A DNA stretch of 64,000 bases from Rickettsiella endosymbiont of Rhagonycha lignosa (GCF_964031165.1 NZ_OZ035011.1:1602001-1666000); one strand, 5' to 3'; shown: positions 45,186 to 55,385, counted from the first letter of the stretch. A program made the numbers and translations. The notes: generated by a model from the letters alone, not told the origin.

Positions 45186-45860
45186 TTAATCTCGATTACC
45201 GCTGAATGCACCGAGTAAGTTTAATAAACTTAAAAAGATATTATAAAGTGATACGTAAAGCGTAACGGTCGCCATAATGTAGTTAGTTTCACCGCCATGG
45301 ATGATCTGACTCGTTTGCAGCAAAATAATGCCCGATGATAATAAAATAAATACCGCGGACAAGGTGAGCATTAATACGGGTATATGAAAGAATAATGTAC
45401 CGATACTTGCCAGGAAAGCAACAATCATACCTACCATCAAAAAACTTGTCATAAAACTAAAATCTTTTTTAGTGGTTAACGCGTAAGCAGATAAAGCAAA
45501 AAAGATAAGTCCAGTAGCCCCTAAAGACATCATGATTAATTCATGCCCATTGGTGAATCCATGAATATAGTGATTTAAAATAGGACCGAGCGTATATCCC
45601 ATAAATCCCGTTAAACCAAACACAGATAACAAGCCCCAAGAGCTGTTTCGAGTATAATTGGTTAGGAATAATAGTCCAAAATATCCTATAAGAGTTACAA
45701 AGGGATTTAAGGGCAAGGCATTGGTTAACATTGCAATCCCAGCTGTTATTGCGCTAAAAATCAGTGTTAGCCCTAGCAGGATATAGGTTTGGCGTAATAC
45801 CGTATTGGTGGCTAAAACGGATTCTAAGCCTGGATTAAAACGTATTTGACTAGAAGTCAT
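45186..45860 (-). CDS. yccA: Bax inhibitor-1/YccA family inner-membrane protein
   Basis: A 224-residue protein with seven hydrophobic helices. Family cues are the NTVLRQTYILLGLTLIFSAI opening, AYALTTKKDFSFMTSFLMVG in the middle and the end TVTLYVSLYNIFLSLLNLLG. YccA is a substrate and modulator of the FtsH protease in E. coli; eukaryotic homologues are ER calcium-leak proteins. GAGGGAAG precedes the ATG. The tusE neighbour supports the YccA label. Confidence 0.93.
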   Translation of the reverse strand: MTSSQIRFNPGLESVLATNTVLRQTYILLGLTLIFSAITAGIAMLTNALPLNPFVTLIGYFGLLFLTNYTRNSSWGLLSVFGLTGFMGYTLGPILNHYIHGFTNGHELIMMSLGATGLIFFALSAYALTTKKDFSFMTSFLMVGMIVAFLASIGTLFFHIPVLMLTLSAVFILLSSGIILLQTSQIIHGGETNYIMATVTLYVSLYNIFLSLLNLLGAFSGNRD

Positions 45861-45952
45861 ATCACTTCCCTCGTAAGTCTATGAATTTACCTATTCTACC
45901 ATAAGCAATTTTACGCTAAAAGATGATGAGGGCTAAATTTCATAGCTATCCT

Positions 45953-46768
45953 TCATTCCCACAGGGGGTATCGCTCTAAGATAATTGGCATTTTAAAGAA
46001 AAGATAGGCTAGAGCAGAAAATGCGGAAGTGTAATCTGAGACATAAAATTTCTTTTTTATAGCGTTAGATGAAAGGGCGAGCAGCTTGTTTCCTTTAAGA
46101 ATATTTTTTACCACTTCAGCAACAATATCCGTGGAATCGATAATAACGGTAGCATCCTTATAAAATTGCTTAATATGCTGTTTAATTAAAGGATAGTGTG
46201 TACATCCCAAGACCAAAGCATCAAGGTTATGAAGAGATGACTCATTCAAATAAGACTTAATCGCGTCAGTCATAATAGTTTGGTCAATAAAACCTTCCTC
46301 AATCAATGGTACGAGTAAAGGGGTAGCCAGCGTATTTAATTGAATATTAATACCCAATTCATCTAATTTTTTTCTATAGATATTTGAATTAACAGTTTGC
46401 TTTGTGCCAATTAAACCTATTGTTTTGTCGATATAATTTTTAGCTAAATATTCGATCATAGGATCAATCACATCGACCACAATTGCTTTGCGACCTACAT
46501 ATTCTTTAACTAGCTCATAAGCAACAGCCGAAGCTGAATTACAAGCAATTAATATAAGCTTGCAATTCTGCTTAAGCAACATATCACAAATCTTTATGGA
46601 ATAGGCTTGAATAGCTGCAGCAGACTTATCCCCCCAAGGCGCATGGGCGGTATCGCCAAAATAGACGATAGATTCATTAGGTAACAATTTAGTTACAGCA
46701 TGGGCGACAGTTAAGCCGCCAATACCACTATCAAATATGCCGATTGGTTGTGAATGATTTGAAGACAT
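45953..46768 (-). CDS. murI: Glutamate racemase
   Basis: Makes D-glutamate for peptidoglycan by cofactor-independent epimerisation. Both catalytic cysteines are present: IACNSASAVAY near residue 75 and LVLGCTHYPLIKQHI near residue 185. The N-terminal GIFDSGIGGLTVAHAV and YFGDTAHAPWGDKS are invariant family features. Length 271. It is followed by a short gap to yccA and preceded by a TauE/SafE gene nine bases away. Confidence 0.96.
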   Translation of the reverse strand: MSSNHSQPIGIFDSGIGGLTVAHAVTKLLPNESIVYFGDTAHAPWGDKSAAAIQAYSIKICDMLLKQNCKLILIACNSASAVAYELVKEYVGRKAIVVDVIDPMIEYLAKNYIDKTIGLIGTKQTVNSNIYRKKLDELGINIQLNTLATPLLVPLIEEGFIDQTIMTDAIKSYLNESSLHNLDALVLGCTHYPLIKQHIKQFYKDATVIIDSTDIVAEVVKNILKGNKLLALSSNAIKKKFYVSDYTSAFSALAYLFFKMPIILERYPLWE

Positions 46769-46777
46769 ATCAATACT

Positions 46778-47569
46778 TTAATGGATTAAAAAGGTAATGC
46801 CCAATACAAAAAGAAATAAAGCAAAAAATCTGCGCAAAATATTCCCTGCAATGCGTTTTCCTAGTCCGGTACCTAGTGGAACAAAAAGCACACTTCCTAT
46901 CGATATCCCTAATACCGCAGGCCAATAAACAAATCCCACACTTCCGGATGGAAGATTATGGGCATGCAAACCAGTTAAAGTAAAAGTTATAGCTCCTAAG
47001 ACCGCAAGTAATAATACACAGGCAGAAGAAGTCGCAATCGCATGATGTGTAGATAAGCCCAAACGTAAAAAAACTGGAACGGAAATAGCTCCTCCACCAA
47101 GACCTAATATTCCTGAAATAATTCCAATAAAGAAACCTATAGACCACTTCTTGAAAGTATTTAAGACAATGATTTCTTTTTTTATAGTTGGACTTCTATG
47201 AAAATATAATTTGAATGCAACTGAAAAAAGAAATACGCTAAATAATAGTTTCAATGTTTGTGTAGATAATAATAATGCTAATAAAGCTCCTGTTATTATA
47301 CCAACAACCATTCCTGGAACTAATTGTTGAAATAAAAGCCAATTAATAGAAAAACTACGCTGTTGATGATAAACAGCAATAAGTGAAGTAAAAATAATAG
47401 ACGTCAATGCTGTACTCGTTGCCATATGCATTACCAAATGTTCAGGAATATTTGCATGTGAAAAAATGGCAAGCAATCCGGGAACTAAAACAGTTCCACC
47501 ACCTATCCCTAATAGTCCAGCTAAAAATCCAGCTAATAAGCCTATCGTTATATATAATATAAAAAACAT
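46778..47569 (-). CDS. TauE/SafE family permease
   Basis: A 263-residue membrane protein with eight helices in two repeated halves. Each half begins with the family's glycine motif: LLAGFLAGLLGIGGGTVLVP and ISGILGLGGGAISVPVFLRL. The family exports or imports sulfonates and other anions; the actual substrate is not predictable here. It lies 9 bp before murI on the same strand and may share its transcript. Confidence 0.9.
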   Translation of the reverse strand: MFFILYITIGLLAGFLAGLLGIGGGTVLVPGLLAIFSHANIPEHLVMHMATSTALTSIIFTSLIAVYHQQRSFSINWLLFQQLVPGMVVGIITGALLALLLSTQTLKLLFSVFLFSVAFKLYFHRSPTIKKEIIVLNTFKKWSIGFFIGIISGILGLGGGAISVPVFLRLGLSTHHAIATSSACVLLLAVLGAITFTLTGLHAHNLPSGSVGFVYWPAVLGISIGSVLFVPLGTGLGKRIAGNILRRFFALFLFVLGITFLIH

Positions 47570-47630
47570 TTAATGGCCAAAAATAGGTAGTAAAATTTAC
47601 GTATAAAATGAAGCCAGTGCGTTATTAAAG

Positions 47631-48530
47631 TTAGCAAATTAAAGACTGCGAGCAAGGATACTTTTTTTGTCCTTGTTCAACTTGCAAAGTAATGTGTTGG
47701 ATATGAAATTCCTTAGCCAAATATTGATTGATTTTTAAATATTCTTCATCAGATAGACTACTTTCTGGCATGATCAAATGCGCAGTTAAAGCGGTTTCTT
47801 GTGTACTTAAGCCCCAAATATGCAAATCATGGACTTCTTGTACACCGGGCAGCTCTTTTAAATAAGTATATACTGCTTTCTGATTTACTCCATAAGGGAC
47901 CGCACCTAAAATTAGTTCAACAGAACGTTGTAGTAAATTCCAACTACCCCAGGCGATAATACCAACGATTAACAATCCTACTATCGGATCTATCCATAAC
48001 CTACCAGTAAAATAGATAGCAACGCCCGCTAATACAACACCTAAAGCAATAAGTGCATCATAAGCTAAATGTAAAAATGCTCCTTTAATATTAAGATCAG
48101 TAGCACTTTGTCGCATAAATAATAAAGCCGTTCCTCCGTTGATCAATATCCCTATGAAAGCAACTATCATCACGATAATTTCATTAATTTCTTTTGGGTT
48201 GTTAAGTCTATTAATGGACTCATAAACGATTAAAGCGGATGTTAAAACAAGTAATAAAGCATTAGCCAATGCAGCCAAAATAGTTATTTTTTTATAGCCA
48301 TAACTATAGCGTTGCGTCGCTCGTCTTTTAACTAAAACACTAGCCCCCCAAGACATCAATAAACCGAGTACATCTCCAAAATTGTGCACAGCATCGGATA
48401 ATAAACTTACAGAATGGGCAATAAAACCATAAATTACTTCTGTTAATAAAAAACTTGAATTTAACAAGATAGCAATAGCAAAGCTTATATTTAAACTAAC
48501 AAAAGTATTATGGTGATGAACATGTGCCAT
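47631..48530 (-). CDS. Cation diffusion facilitator, zinc exporter type (ZitB/CzcD)
   Basis: Exports Zn2+ or related ions by proton antiport. Six helices with the metal-site pairs SLLSDAVHNFGDVLGL in helix 2 and HLAYDALIALGVVLAG in helix 5, and a cytosolic C-terminal domain (VQEVHDLHIWGLSTQETALT). The N-terminus is His-rich (MAHVHHHN). The frame runs upstream to 48578 inside lolA, but ATG 48530 with AAAGG before it follows the lolA stop directly and gives a normal 299-residue protein. Translationally close to lolA. Confidence 0.9.
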   Translation of the reverse strand: MAHVHHHNTFVSLNISFAIAILLNSSFLLTEVIYGFIAHSVSLLSDAVHNFGDVLGLLMSWGASVLVKRRATQRYSYGYKKITILAALANALLLVLTSALIVYESINRLNNPKEINEIIVMIVAFIGILINGGTALLFMRQSATDLNIKGAFLHLAYDALIALGVVLAGVAIYFTGRLWIDPIVGLLIVGIIAWGSWNLLQRSVELILGAVPYGVNQKAVYTYLKELPGVQEVHDLHIWGLSTQETALTAHLIMPESSLSDEEYLKINQYLAKEFHIQHITLQVEQGQKKYPCSQSLIC

Positions 48531-48534
48531 ACGC

Positions 48535-49158
48535 TCAACCTTTAACAATTTCGATATTTTGATCTTTCGGCATAACAAACTGAAATGTTTTTGCAGATAA
48601 ACGAGGATTTAATTCAACTTGAGAAAAATTAATTACAGTTTGTTGATCTAATTTATCGGTTAAACGCATCTCATGTAAGCGATCTTTTTGAAAAATCAAA
48701 GTAATCGATTGGAATAATGCATTTTTATTTTTAGGAAATAAAGTAAAACCCTGGATATCCATTAATGGGTGAATAACGAAAAGTTGCGTCAAATTTTTAG
48801 GGGATTCACTCAATAATGCCGCTGGAGAATCTGTATCGGCTGTTTTTTGTTTTTGGATTGTTATTTGTTGCAAATCAATATCATAAAACAAAATACGTTG
48901 ACCATCTGCAATTAGTAACTGTTTGTTGGGTTGCATAACCTCCCATCGAAAACAGCCCGGTCGTTGTATCGTCATCTTGCCACTTATTTGCTGTAAAATC
49001 TGACCTCTAGAATTCATGACCGTCTGAGTAAAATTAGCTCGAGAGGTCTGTAGATTATTTAATAATTGGCTTAGTTTGGCTTCAGCTAGTACTTGGCTAT
49101 TAGTAAATAAAAGTAAAGCCCCCAAAAAAATGAACCGATATTGATTTAAAAATTTCAT
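48535..49158 (-). CDS. lolA: Outer-membrane lipoprotein carrier LolA
   Basis: Periplasmic chaperone that takes lipoproteins from LolCDE to LolB. Signal peptide ends near residue 25 (SQVLA before EAKLSQ). Typical segments: LQTSRANFTQTVMNSRGQIL, GKMTIQRPGCFRWEVMQPNK and QLLIADGQRILFYDIDLQQI. Length 207 matches the family. It precedes the CDF gene. Confidence 0.92.
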   Translation of the reverse strand: MKFLNQYRFIFLGALLLFTNSQVLAEAKLSQLLNNLQTSRANFTQTVMNSRGQILQQISGKMTIQRPGCFRWEVMQPNKQLLIADGQRILFYDIDLQQITIQKQKTADTDSPAALLSESPKNLTQLFVIHPLMDIQGFTLFPKNKNALFQSITLIFQKDRLHEMRLTDKLDQQTVINFSQVELNPRLSAKTFQFVMPKDQNIEIVKG

Positions 49159-49325
49159 AAGTAAATACTATAAAAAAAATAAATAGAGAAGTTGACTAAG
49201 ATCTTAAATTATTCAAATATTATATATCTATTTTGCTACTAGAAGCGAATTGGCAAAAAGCTTTTTTTCGGTATAACAGCCCCTCTTAAGAATCATGCTT
49301 ACAACAAAAACGATTAAAAAATAAT

Positions 49326-50198
49326 TTATCCCCGAATGATACTGCTTAAAGGTATTTTAATTTCATCAAATTCATTCTGTTTTTGGGATTGTTTTTCAGC
49401 AGCCCAAGCGTGTCCATAAATAATTTCCCATGTCGCGGGTAATTTCCCTTCTTTGCTACGAAATCCTTCATAAGCATCAATCAATTTTTTTAAGGTCCCT
49501 TTTGAAGTTAAACCTCGATGACGATTCTTCGCAATATTTTGTACACCTAATTTTTTTAATTCCTTCATCAAATCTAAGGCCTTTGCATACAATAAAGTAA
49601 AATATTCAACATCCATCACTGGATCGACAAAAGGCGATTGGTGTAAGTTATCACCTACATCATGCATATCAACGAATAGGTGTACATGCGGTTGCTCATC
49701 AATAGTACTCCAACAATATCTCAATTCTTGCAAAGTATCCGGCCCCACCATGGAGAAAAGTAGCAACCCTTTAGGTTTTAATATACGTCGAATTTCTTTG
49801 AGGCTCTTGATAAAATCATTGCTCCAATGCAACATCAAATTGGAGTAAACTAATTCGAAACTATGATCACTAAAGGGTAAATTCTCGGCATTTCCATTTA
49901 CCCAATGGATATCTGTAAGTTGATATTTTTTTTCTTTAACCTGCGCTTGTGCCAGCATTCCATTCGATTTATCTAAGCCTATAATTTTAGCCGTCGGGTA
50001 TATTTTTTTCAAAAAAGCTTCGAAATAACCTGTTCCACACCCAAGATCTAATATAGTTTGCGGTTGACAGCGAATTCCTTGTAAACGTTCTAATAAAGAT
50101 TTTCCTACCTGTTGTTGTAAGACAGCAACGGGATCATAAGTGCTTGCCGCTTTATTAAAACGCTGGGCAATCTGTGTTTGATCTAATTGGATTATCAT
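49326..50198 (-). CDS. bioC: Malonyl-ACP O-methyltransferase BioC
   Basis: SAM-dependent methyltransferase that disguises malonyl-ACP so fatty-acid enzymes can build pimeloyl-ACP methyl ester, the biotin precursor. SAM motif I is ILDLGCGTGYFEAFL near residue 47, with [19 protein letters not shown] before it and ELVYSNLMLHWSND after. Length 290 is longer than E. coli BioC (251) by a C-terminal extension, as in Legionella-type BioC. Its start overlaps the bioF end by 44 bases. The partner esterase BioH is not in the window. Confidence 0.92.
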   Translation of the reverse strand: MIIQLDQTQIAQRFNKAASTYDPVAVLQQQVGKSLLERLQGIRCQPQTILDLGCGTGYFEAFLKKIYPTAKIIGLDKSNGMLAQAQVKEKKYQLTDIHWVNGNAENLPFSDHSFELVYSNLMLHWSNDFIKSLKEIRRILKPKGLLLFSMVGPDTLQELRYCWSTIDEQPHVHLFVDMHDVGDNLHQSPFVDPVMDVEYFTLLYAKALDLMKELKKLGVQNIAKNRHRGLTSKGTLKKLIDAYEGFRSKEGKLPATWEIIYGHAWAAEKQSQKQNEFDEIKIPLSSIIRG

Positions 50199-51354
50199 TT
50201 ATTTTTATCAATTTTAGGCCCAAGGCTATTTGTTCTAGCAATCTATCAATTTCATTCTCTGAATGTAATACGCTTAAGCTAATTCGTAGTCGAGAGGTAT
50301 TTTCAGGAACTGTCGGGGGTCGAATAGCATTAACCAGAAAGCCATTTTGCAATAAATAGGTTGAAAGCGCTATGGTTTGCTCAGTATTCTTTATTAAAAC
50401 CGGTTGAATAGGGGTCTGGGAAGGCAATATCGGTAATCCCAACTGTTGCGCCCTCTGTTTAAAATATGTAATTAAACTCCATAATTTTTCTCTACGCCAG
50501 CTTTCTGCTTGTAATAATAATAAACTCGTATAAGCCGCTTTAGCTAAAGCTGGGGGTAAGGCAGTGGTATACATATAAGGGCGCGCGAATTGAATCAGAT
50601 TCTCGATGATAACTTCATTCGAAGCCACAAAGCCGCCAAAACATCCAAAAGCTTTACCAAAACCCCCAGATAGAATATCTGGCTTACATCTAAAAAGTTC
50701 ACAAATACCTATTCCATTTTTTCCTAATACACCTATGCCATGCGCATCATCCACTAACAGAGTGGATGAAAATTTTTGGGCGATTTCGATTAGTGATGGC
50801 AATAAAGCCATATCGCCATCCATACTAAATACACCATCAGTCACGATAAATTTTTGTCTAGAAGTAGATTGCATTAAATGCTTTTCTAAAATAGTAAGCT
50901 TATTATGTGGATAACGTTTAAATAGGGCTGTATTTAATTTTACGCCATCAATTAAAGAAGCATGGCTTAATTTGTCAGCAAATACTGCCGTGTTTCTTTG
51001 TAATAAACTCCCTAAAATACCCAAATTAGCCATATATCCAGTAGAAAATACCAAAACTTTAGGGAAATTAAGGAATTCAGCTAAGGCAAGTTCGAGCTCT
51101 TGGTGAAATCGATTATAAGCTCCAAGAAAATGAGATGAACCACTACCCACACCATAATCATCCACAGCCTGCTTAAAAGATTTTATAACCGCGGGGTGTT
51201 GAGATAAGCCTAAATAATCATTGGAAGAAAAACAACAAAAATTCTTATCATTAAAACGACGCTGCATTCCGAGCAAACTTTGCAAGACTTTACGTTCTCT
51301 ATATAGACCTTTTTGTTTATGTGAACTTAATACTTTCTCAAAAGTTAATGACAT
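50155..51354 (-). CDS. bioF: 8-amino-7-oxononanoate synthase
   Basis: PLP enzyme that joins pimeloyl-ACP and L-alanine to form KAPA. Landmarks: [61 protein letters not shown] and the PLP lysine in [14 protein letters not shown]. Length 399 is normal. It overlaps bioB by 10 bases and bioC by 44 bases, forming bioB-bioF-bioC. Confidence 0.95.
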   Translation of the reverse strand: MSLTFEKVLSSHKQKGLYRERKVLQSLLGMQRRFNDKNFCCFSSNDYLGLSQHPAVIKSFKQAVDDYGVGSGSSHFLGAYNRFHQELELALAEFLNFPKVLVFSTGYMANLGILGSLLQRNTAVFADKLSHASLIDGVKLNTALFKRYPHNKLTILEKHLMQSTSRQKFIVTDGVFSMDGDMALLPSLIEIAQKFSSTLLVDDAHGIGVLGKNGIGICELFRCKPDILSGGFGKAFGCFGGFVASNEVIIENLIQFARPYMYTTALPPALAKAAYTSLLLLQAESWRREKLWSLITYFKQRAQQLGLPILPSQTPIQPVLIKNTEQTIALSTYLLQNGFLVNAIRPPTVPENTSRLRISLSVLHSENEIDRLLEQIALGLKLIKINDNPIRSNTDCPAF

Positions 51355-52325
51355 GCATGTAATTCTGTATCAAATAATACGGGTTCTAAACCCAATTTTT
51401 TTAACAGTGCGTTATCCTGGTCAGGAGAAATATTATCTGTCGTTAATAATTTCTCACCGTAATGTAGAGAATTAGCACCTGCAAAAAAACATAATGCTTG
51501 CGCTTCTTCGCTCAAGCTATCGCGCCCAGCAGACAAACGAATCATACTAATAGGTAACATAATACGTGCAACTGCAACGACACGAATAAATTCAAAAGAA
51601 TCTACTGGTGGTTTATTTGCCAAAGGTGTACCAGGGACCGGAATTAATTTATTCAACGTTACACTTTTAGGATGCTCAGGTAGGTTAGCCAGTTGTCGTA
51701 AAAGTCCCGCTCGATCCTCATGCGCTTCCCCCATGCCGATAATTCCACCACAGCAAACTTTTATACCTGCCGCTCGAACACATGCTAAAGTTTCTAGCCG
51801 TTCTTGATAAGTTCGGGTGGTAATAATAGTTTTGTAATATTCTGGCGATGTATCTAGATTATGGTTGTAATAATCTAAACCGGCATTAGATAATTGCAAA
51901 GCTTGTTCTTTGCTGAGCATGCCTAAGGTTGCACAAGCCTCCAAATTTAAGGCTTTGATTGCCGATACCATTTCTAATATATTAATAAACTCTTTTTTCG
52001 GAGGACTACGCCATGCAGCTGCAATACAAAATCGACCTGCACCATTTTCTTTGGCTTTTTTAGCTGCGGTTTTTACTTCATCTACAGTCATTAATGGTTC
52101 TTTTTTTAGTCCTGTATTGTAATGACCGCTTTGAGGACAATACGAACAATCCTCAGGACATAAACCAGTTTTTACATTAAGTAAACTACTAATCTGGACT
52201 GCATTAGCTTGAAAAGATTGGCGATGAGCCGAATGTGCGCGATAAATTAAATCATTAAAAGGATACTGGAACAGCACATGAATTTGCTCGAGGGTCCAAT
52301 CATGACGGATTTCAGGACTTAACAT
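51345..52325 (-). CDS. bioB: Biotin synthase
   Basis: Radical-SAM enzyme that inserts sulfur into dethiobiotin. The [4Fe-4S] triad is CPEDCSYC (Cys 56, 60, 63). [20 protein letters not shown] and the conserved arginine and cysteines around the [2Fe-2S] site (ICVR-like [23 protein letters not shown]) are present. Length 326. It is first in bioBFC, behind a near-consensus promoter at 52354-52382. Confidence 0.97.
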   Translation of the reverse strand: MLSPEIRHDWTLEQIHVLFQYPFNDLIYRAHSAHRQSFQANAVQISSLLNVKTGLCPEDCSYCPQSGHYNTGLKKEPLMTVDEVKTAAKKAKENGAGRFCIAAAWRSPPKKEFINILEMVSAIKALNLEACATLGMLSKEQALQLSNAGLDYYNHNLDTSPEYYKTIITTRTYQERLETLACVRAAGIKVCCGGIIGMGEAHEDRAGLLRQLANLPEHPKSVTLNKLIPVPGTPLANKPPVDSFEFIRVVAVARIMLPISMIRLSAGRDSLSEEAQALCFFAGANSLHYGEKLLTTDNISPDQDNALLKKLGLEPVLFDTELHACH

Positions 52326-52353
52326 AATAATTTCTTAAAATCACAAAATTGCC

Positions 52354-52382
52354 AACATAAAATGAATACCTGGCATTGTCAA
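52354..52382 (-). promoter_or_regulatory. Sigma-70 promoter of bioBFC
   Basis: Minus-strand -35 TTGACA (52382-52377), 17-base spacer, -10 TATGTT (52359-52354). A partial inverted repeat built on AATGCCA and TGGCAATT spans the promoter and might be a repressor site. No match to the E. coli BirA operator is evident. Confidence 0.6.
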
Positions 52383-52398
52383 CTTCCTGAATAAAAGT

Positions 52399-53322
52399 TT
52401 AAAAGCTATAAAATGAAAGCTTGAACTCTGTTGCCAGAACACTAATAATTACTATCAATGCTAAAAAAGCCCAACTGCACCTATTCTTAATGGTAAATAT
52501 CACTGGATCATCGTCAATTTTTCCTTCCTGAGCAAACTGCCACATGTGATTAAGCCAAATAAATAGACAAGGGCAAACTAACCATAATAACAATGGAGTT
52601 CTATAAAATAGATGTGCTTTTACAGAATAAATATAAAAAATAAAGACCAAAACAGATATATAACCACTAATATATCCTAACAAGGCTAGTTTTATTTTAT
52701 CTTTTATTTTATAAGCGCGCCCTAAAATTGATAGCTTATTCCTTGTTTGTAAGGTAGTAAGTTCAGCATAGCGCTTAAGTAGTGCCAAGCTAAAAAACAA
52801 AGATAAAACGAAAAAAATCAACCAAAATGAAAATCCATTTTCAATCAAAGCCATTCCTGCAAATACACGTATTGAATATAAAAAGGCGAGTAAAATAGCA
52901 TCTAGCCATTTTATTTGTTTAATAAAAAATGTATATAGTAGCGTTAAACAATAATAAGCTATTGCAATTATTAAGAAATTTAGTGGTAATAATACTGCCA
53001 AACTTAAAGCCATTATCGCTAATAATGGAGCAAGTATATATCCGGTTTTACGGGATAATTCCCCAGAAGCAAAAGGTCTTTTTTGTTTTTTAAGGTGTTG
53101 TTTATCGTTTTCTAAATCAACTAGATCATTGATTAAATACGCGCTTGATGCTAATAAACAAAAAATAAAAAATCCTAAAAAAGAATTTTTTATTGCACTA
53201 GTATTAAAATATTGATGTCCTACAAAAAGCGGAATAAATAATAATATATTTTTTATGGCATGATAAGGCCGAACCGCTTTGAAACAGGCTTTTATCTTTA
53301 TTTTATTTTTTTTATTTAACAC
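52399..53322 (-). CDS. UbiA-family prenyltransferase (DPPR synthase-like)
   Basis: Polytopic enzyme of about nine helices and 307 residues. The first aspartate motif is NDLVDLENDKQHLKKQKRPF near residue 65, the form seen in decaprenyl-phosphate phosphoribosyltransferase-like UbiA proteins rather than in quinone enzymes. KAVRPYHAIKNILLFIPLFV at the start agrees. A second conserved loop reads AYKIKDKIKL. The start is GTG. It separates the bio genes of opposite strands and shows no clear link to biotin. Product is unknown: a polyprenyl-linked sugar or lipid is a reasonable guess. Confidence 0.8.
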   Translation of the reverse strand: MLNKKNKIKIKACFKAVRPYHAIKNILLFIPLFVGHQYFNTSAIKNSFLGFFIFCLLASSAYLINDLVDLENDKQHLKKQKRPFASGELSRKTGYILAPLLAIMALSLAVLLPLNFLIIAIAYYCLTLLYTFFIKQIKWLDAILLAFLYSIRVFAGMALIENGFSFWLIFFVLSLFFSLALLKRYAELTTLQTRNKLSILGRAYKIKDKIKLALLGYISGYISVLVFIFYIYSVKAHLFYRTPLLLWLVCPCLFIWLNHMWQFAQEGKIDDDPVIFTIKNRCSWAFLALIVIISVLATEFKLSFYSF

Positions 53323-53434
53323 AATCTTTACTCGAAACTTTTTTTATTCTTCAGATTTAGCCATGTTTTTAACAAGAAATATTCGCATTTTCAGTCATTT
53401 CTATGTTTAACTTGCTTCTTTTTTACCCTATTTT

Positions 53435-54757
53435 ATGGATCATATCAATCGTAACCGACAACATATTTGGCATCCTTGCTCACAAATGAAGGATTACGAA
53501 GCTTTTCCGCCTTTGATGATAAAAAAAGCCTATGGTTCTTACATAGAGCTGACGGATGGAAGAAGAATAATTGATGCCATTTCTAGCTGGTGGTGTAAAT
53601 CATTAGGTCATAATCATCCGCGCTTAAAAGCTGCCCTCCAAGCTCAATTAGAATGCTTTGAGCATGTGATATTTGCCAATAGTACGTATGAAATCATCAT
53701 TCAACTTTCTGAAAAATTAGGCAATCTTTGCCCAGGCCTAAATAAGATATTTTATGCCAGTGAAGGGTCTTCCGCGGTAGAAATTGCTTTAAAAATGAGC
53801 TTACATGCTCAGCAATTACTGAGCCAAAACCAACGTACTCAATTTACGTCTCTTCAAAATGGCTATCATGGTGAAACCTTTATGGCCCTAGGGCTTAGTG
53901 ATTTAGGACTTTATCGAAAAGCCTATGAAGCACACTTAATAAAACCTAACTTTATTCAAAATATCCCTTATGTGCATTCTAGTTCCGATCCTCTTTGGAA
54001 CAATTGTTCAGCTATTTGGCCCGACATAGAAAAACAACTGGAAAAGCAAGAAGCAAATTTAGCAGCCATTATTATTGAGCCTATAGTCCAAGGAGCAGGA
54101 GGCATGAAAATTTATAGCCAAGATTTTCTTCGACGTTTGCGCAAATGGACACAAACTCATGGTATATATTTGATTGCTGATGAAATTATGACGGGATTGG
54201 GCAGAACAGGGCAAGCATTAGCCTGTGAACATGCAAAAATAAAACCCGATTTTATTTGCTTAAGTAAAGGTTTAACCTCAGGATGGTTACCAATGAGCGC
54301 GGTATTAACACATTCTGAAATTTATAATTTATTTTATGATGATTACTCATCTGGAAAAAGTTTTTTACATTCTCATACTTTCAGTGGTAACGCTTTAGCT
54401 GCAGCAGTGGCATTGGAGTGTCTAAATATTCTAAAAGTTGAAGAAATATTTCAACAAGTTCGAGAAAAAGAAATTATTTTAAAAAAATTAATGCACGAAG
54501 TTCATGATAAAACAGAAAGATTAACTAACATTAGAGGCATTGGAGCTATCATTGCAGCTGATTTACAATTATCAGAAACAGAAAAAAACCAACGTATGGG
54601 TTACCAGATTTTTCAGAAAGCACTTCAACTCGGGGCGTGGTTGCGTCCTTTAGGTAATACTATCTATTGGTTACCACCGCTCAATACACCATTATTTGTT
54701 TTAGAAGAACTAAAAGACATTAGTATATTAGCTATAAAACAAACCTTAAGCAGCTAA
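53435..54757 (+). CDS. bioA: Adenosylmethionine-8-amino-7-oxononanoate aminotransferase
   Basis: PLP aminotransferase that converts KAPA to DAPA with SAM as amino donor. Landmarks: RQHIWHPCSQMKDYEAFPPL, ISSWWCKSLGHNHPRL, NGYHGETFMALGLSDLG, IADEIMTGLGRTG and the PLP lysine in FICLSKGLTSGWLPMSAV. Length 440 is normal. It is transcribed away from ubiA-like and bioBFC. bioD, the step between BioA and BioB, is not in this window. Confidence 0.96.
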   Translation: MDHINRNRQHIWHPCSQMKDYEAFPPLMIKKAYGSYIELTDGRRIIDAISSWWCKSLGHNHPRLKAALQAQLECFEHVIFANSTYEIIIQLSEKLGNLCPGLNKIFYASEGSSAVEIALKMSLHAQQLLSQNQRTQFTSLQNGYHGETFMALGLSDLGLYRKAYEAHLIKPNFIQNIPYVHSSSDPLWNNCSAIWPDIEKQLEKQEANLAAIIIEPIVQGAGGMKIYSQDFLRRLRKWTQTHGIYLIADEIMTGLGRTGQALACEHAKIKPDFICLSKGLTSGWLPMSAVLTHSEIYNLFYDDYSSGKSFLHSHTFSGNALAAAVALECLNILKVEEIFQQVREKEIILKKLMHEVHDKTERLTNIRGIGAIIAADLQLSETEKNQRMGYQIFQKALQLGAWLRPLGNTIYWLPPLNTPLFVLEELKDISILAIKQTLSS

Positions 54758-54854
54758 TTTTATTATTTTTTTCGCAATAAAGAAATTGACACTCTATAAA
54801 AAAGGAAACTATTAAACAAAAGGCCAGGATAAGATTTAAAGAAAAATTAAACCG

Positions 54855-55385
54855 CTAGTTATGATTGACAGTCAGTATATCTAAACGATTTGCCATTGTG
54901 CGTTTTTCTCGACTACGCCAGCCATACCAAACGATCAATACGCCGACAATTTTGGCTAATGACAAAACTAACACTGCTAGCCAATTTAATTGATGAATAA
55001 TCCATAAAAAAACACTACTATCTATAGGTGCGCTTAGGCTTGCAGACCAAAGTATGCGTTGAGAAAAAGGCCGTTTAGTAAAAGTATAAACTGACCAATC
55101 AACAAACTCCGCAATTAAAAAAGCACTCATACTTGCGATCGCCAAATCTTTACCCGCTAAAATATAGCTGATTAAACTACCGATAAACATCGCAAAAATA
55201 ACCTTATGTTCTAATTCACGTTGAGCGAAATCACGTAAAACATATACAATCCCCACCGTCCAATCCATGGGGGAAATTTCTGTACTAAATATTTGCATTA
55301 ATGGTATATAAGCAAATAAGGTATTCAATAAAACTATTAAAATAATATAAGTGATACTATATTTATAATTAAATAACCATTTCAT
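54855..55385 (-). CDS. VUT family membrane protein (queuosine-precursor transporter-like)
   Basis: A 176-residue protein with five or six helices. WTVGIVYVLRDFAQRELEHK and AEFVDWSVYTFTKRPFSQR followed by ILWSASLSAPIDSSVFLW match the short VUT-family form, in which an acidic residue and a lysine/arginine pair line the substrate pocket. It is related to the longer YhhQ protein at 9330. It converges with bioA. Substrate is not proven; preQ0/preQ1 or another small vitamin-like compound is expected. Confidence 0.78.
   Translation of the reverse strand: MKWLFNYKYSITYIILIVLLNTLFAYIPLMQIFSTEISPMDWTVGIVYVLRDFAQRELEHKVIFAMFIGSLISYILAGKDLAIASMSAFLIAEFVDWSVYTFTKRPFSQRILWSASLSAPIDSSVFLWIIHQLNWLAVLVLSLAKIVGVLIVWYGWRSREKRTMANRLDILTVNHN

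Noticed and set aside
53323-53434. BirA operator between the ubiA-like gene and bioA
   Set aside because: TAAC-containing half sites occur near 53371 and 53407 but not as the TTGTAAACC/GGTTTACAA inverted pair at the right spacing.
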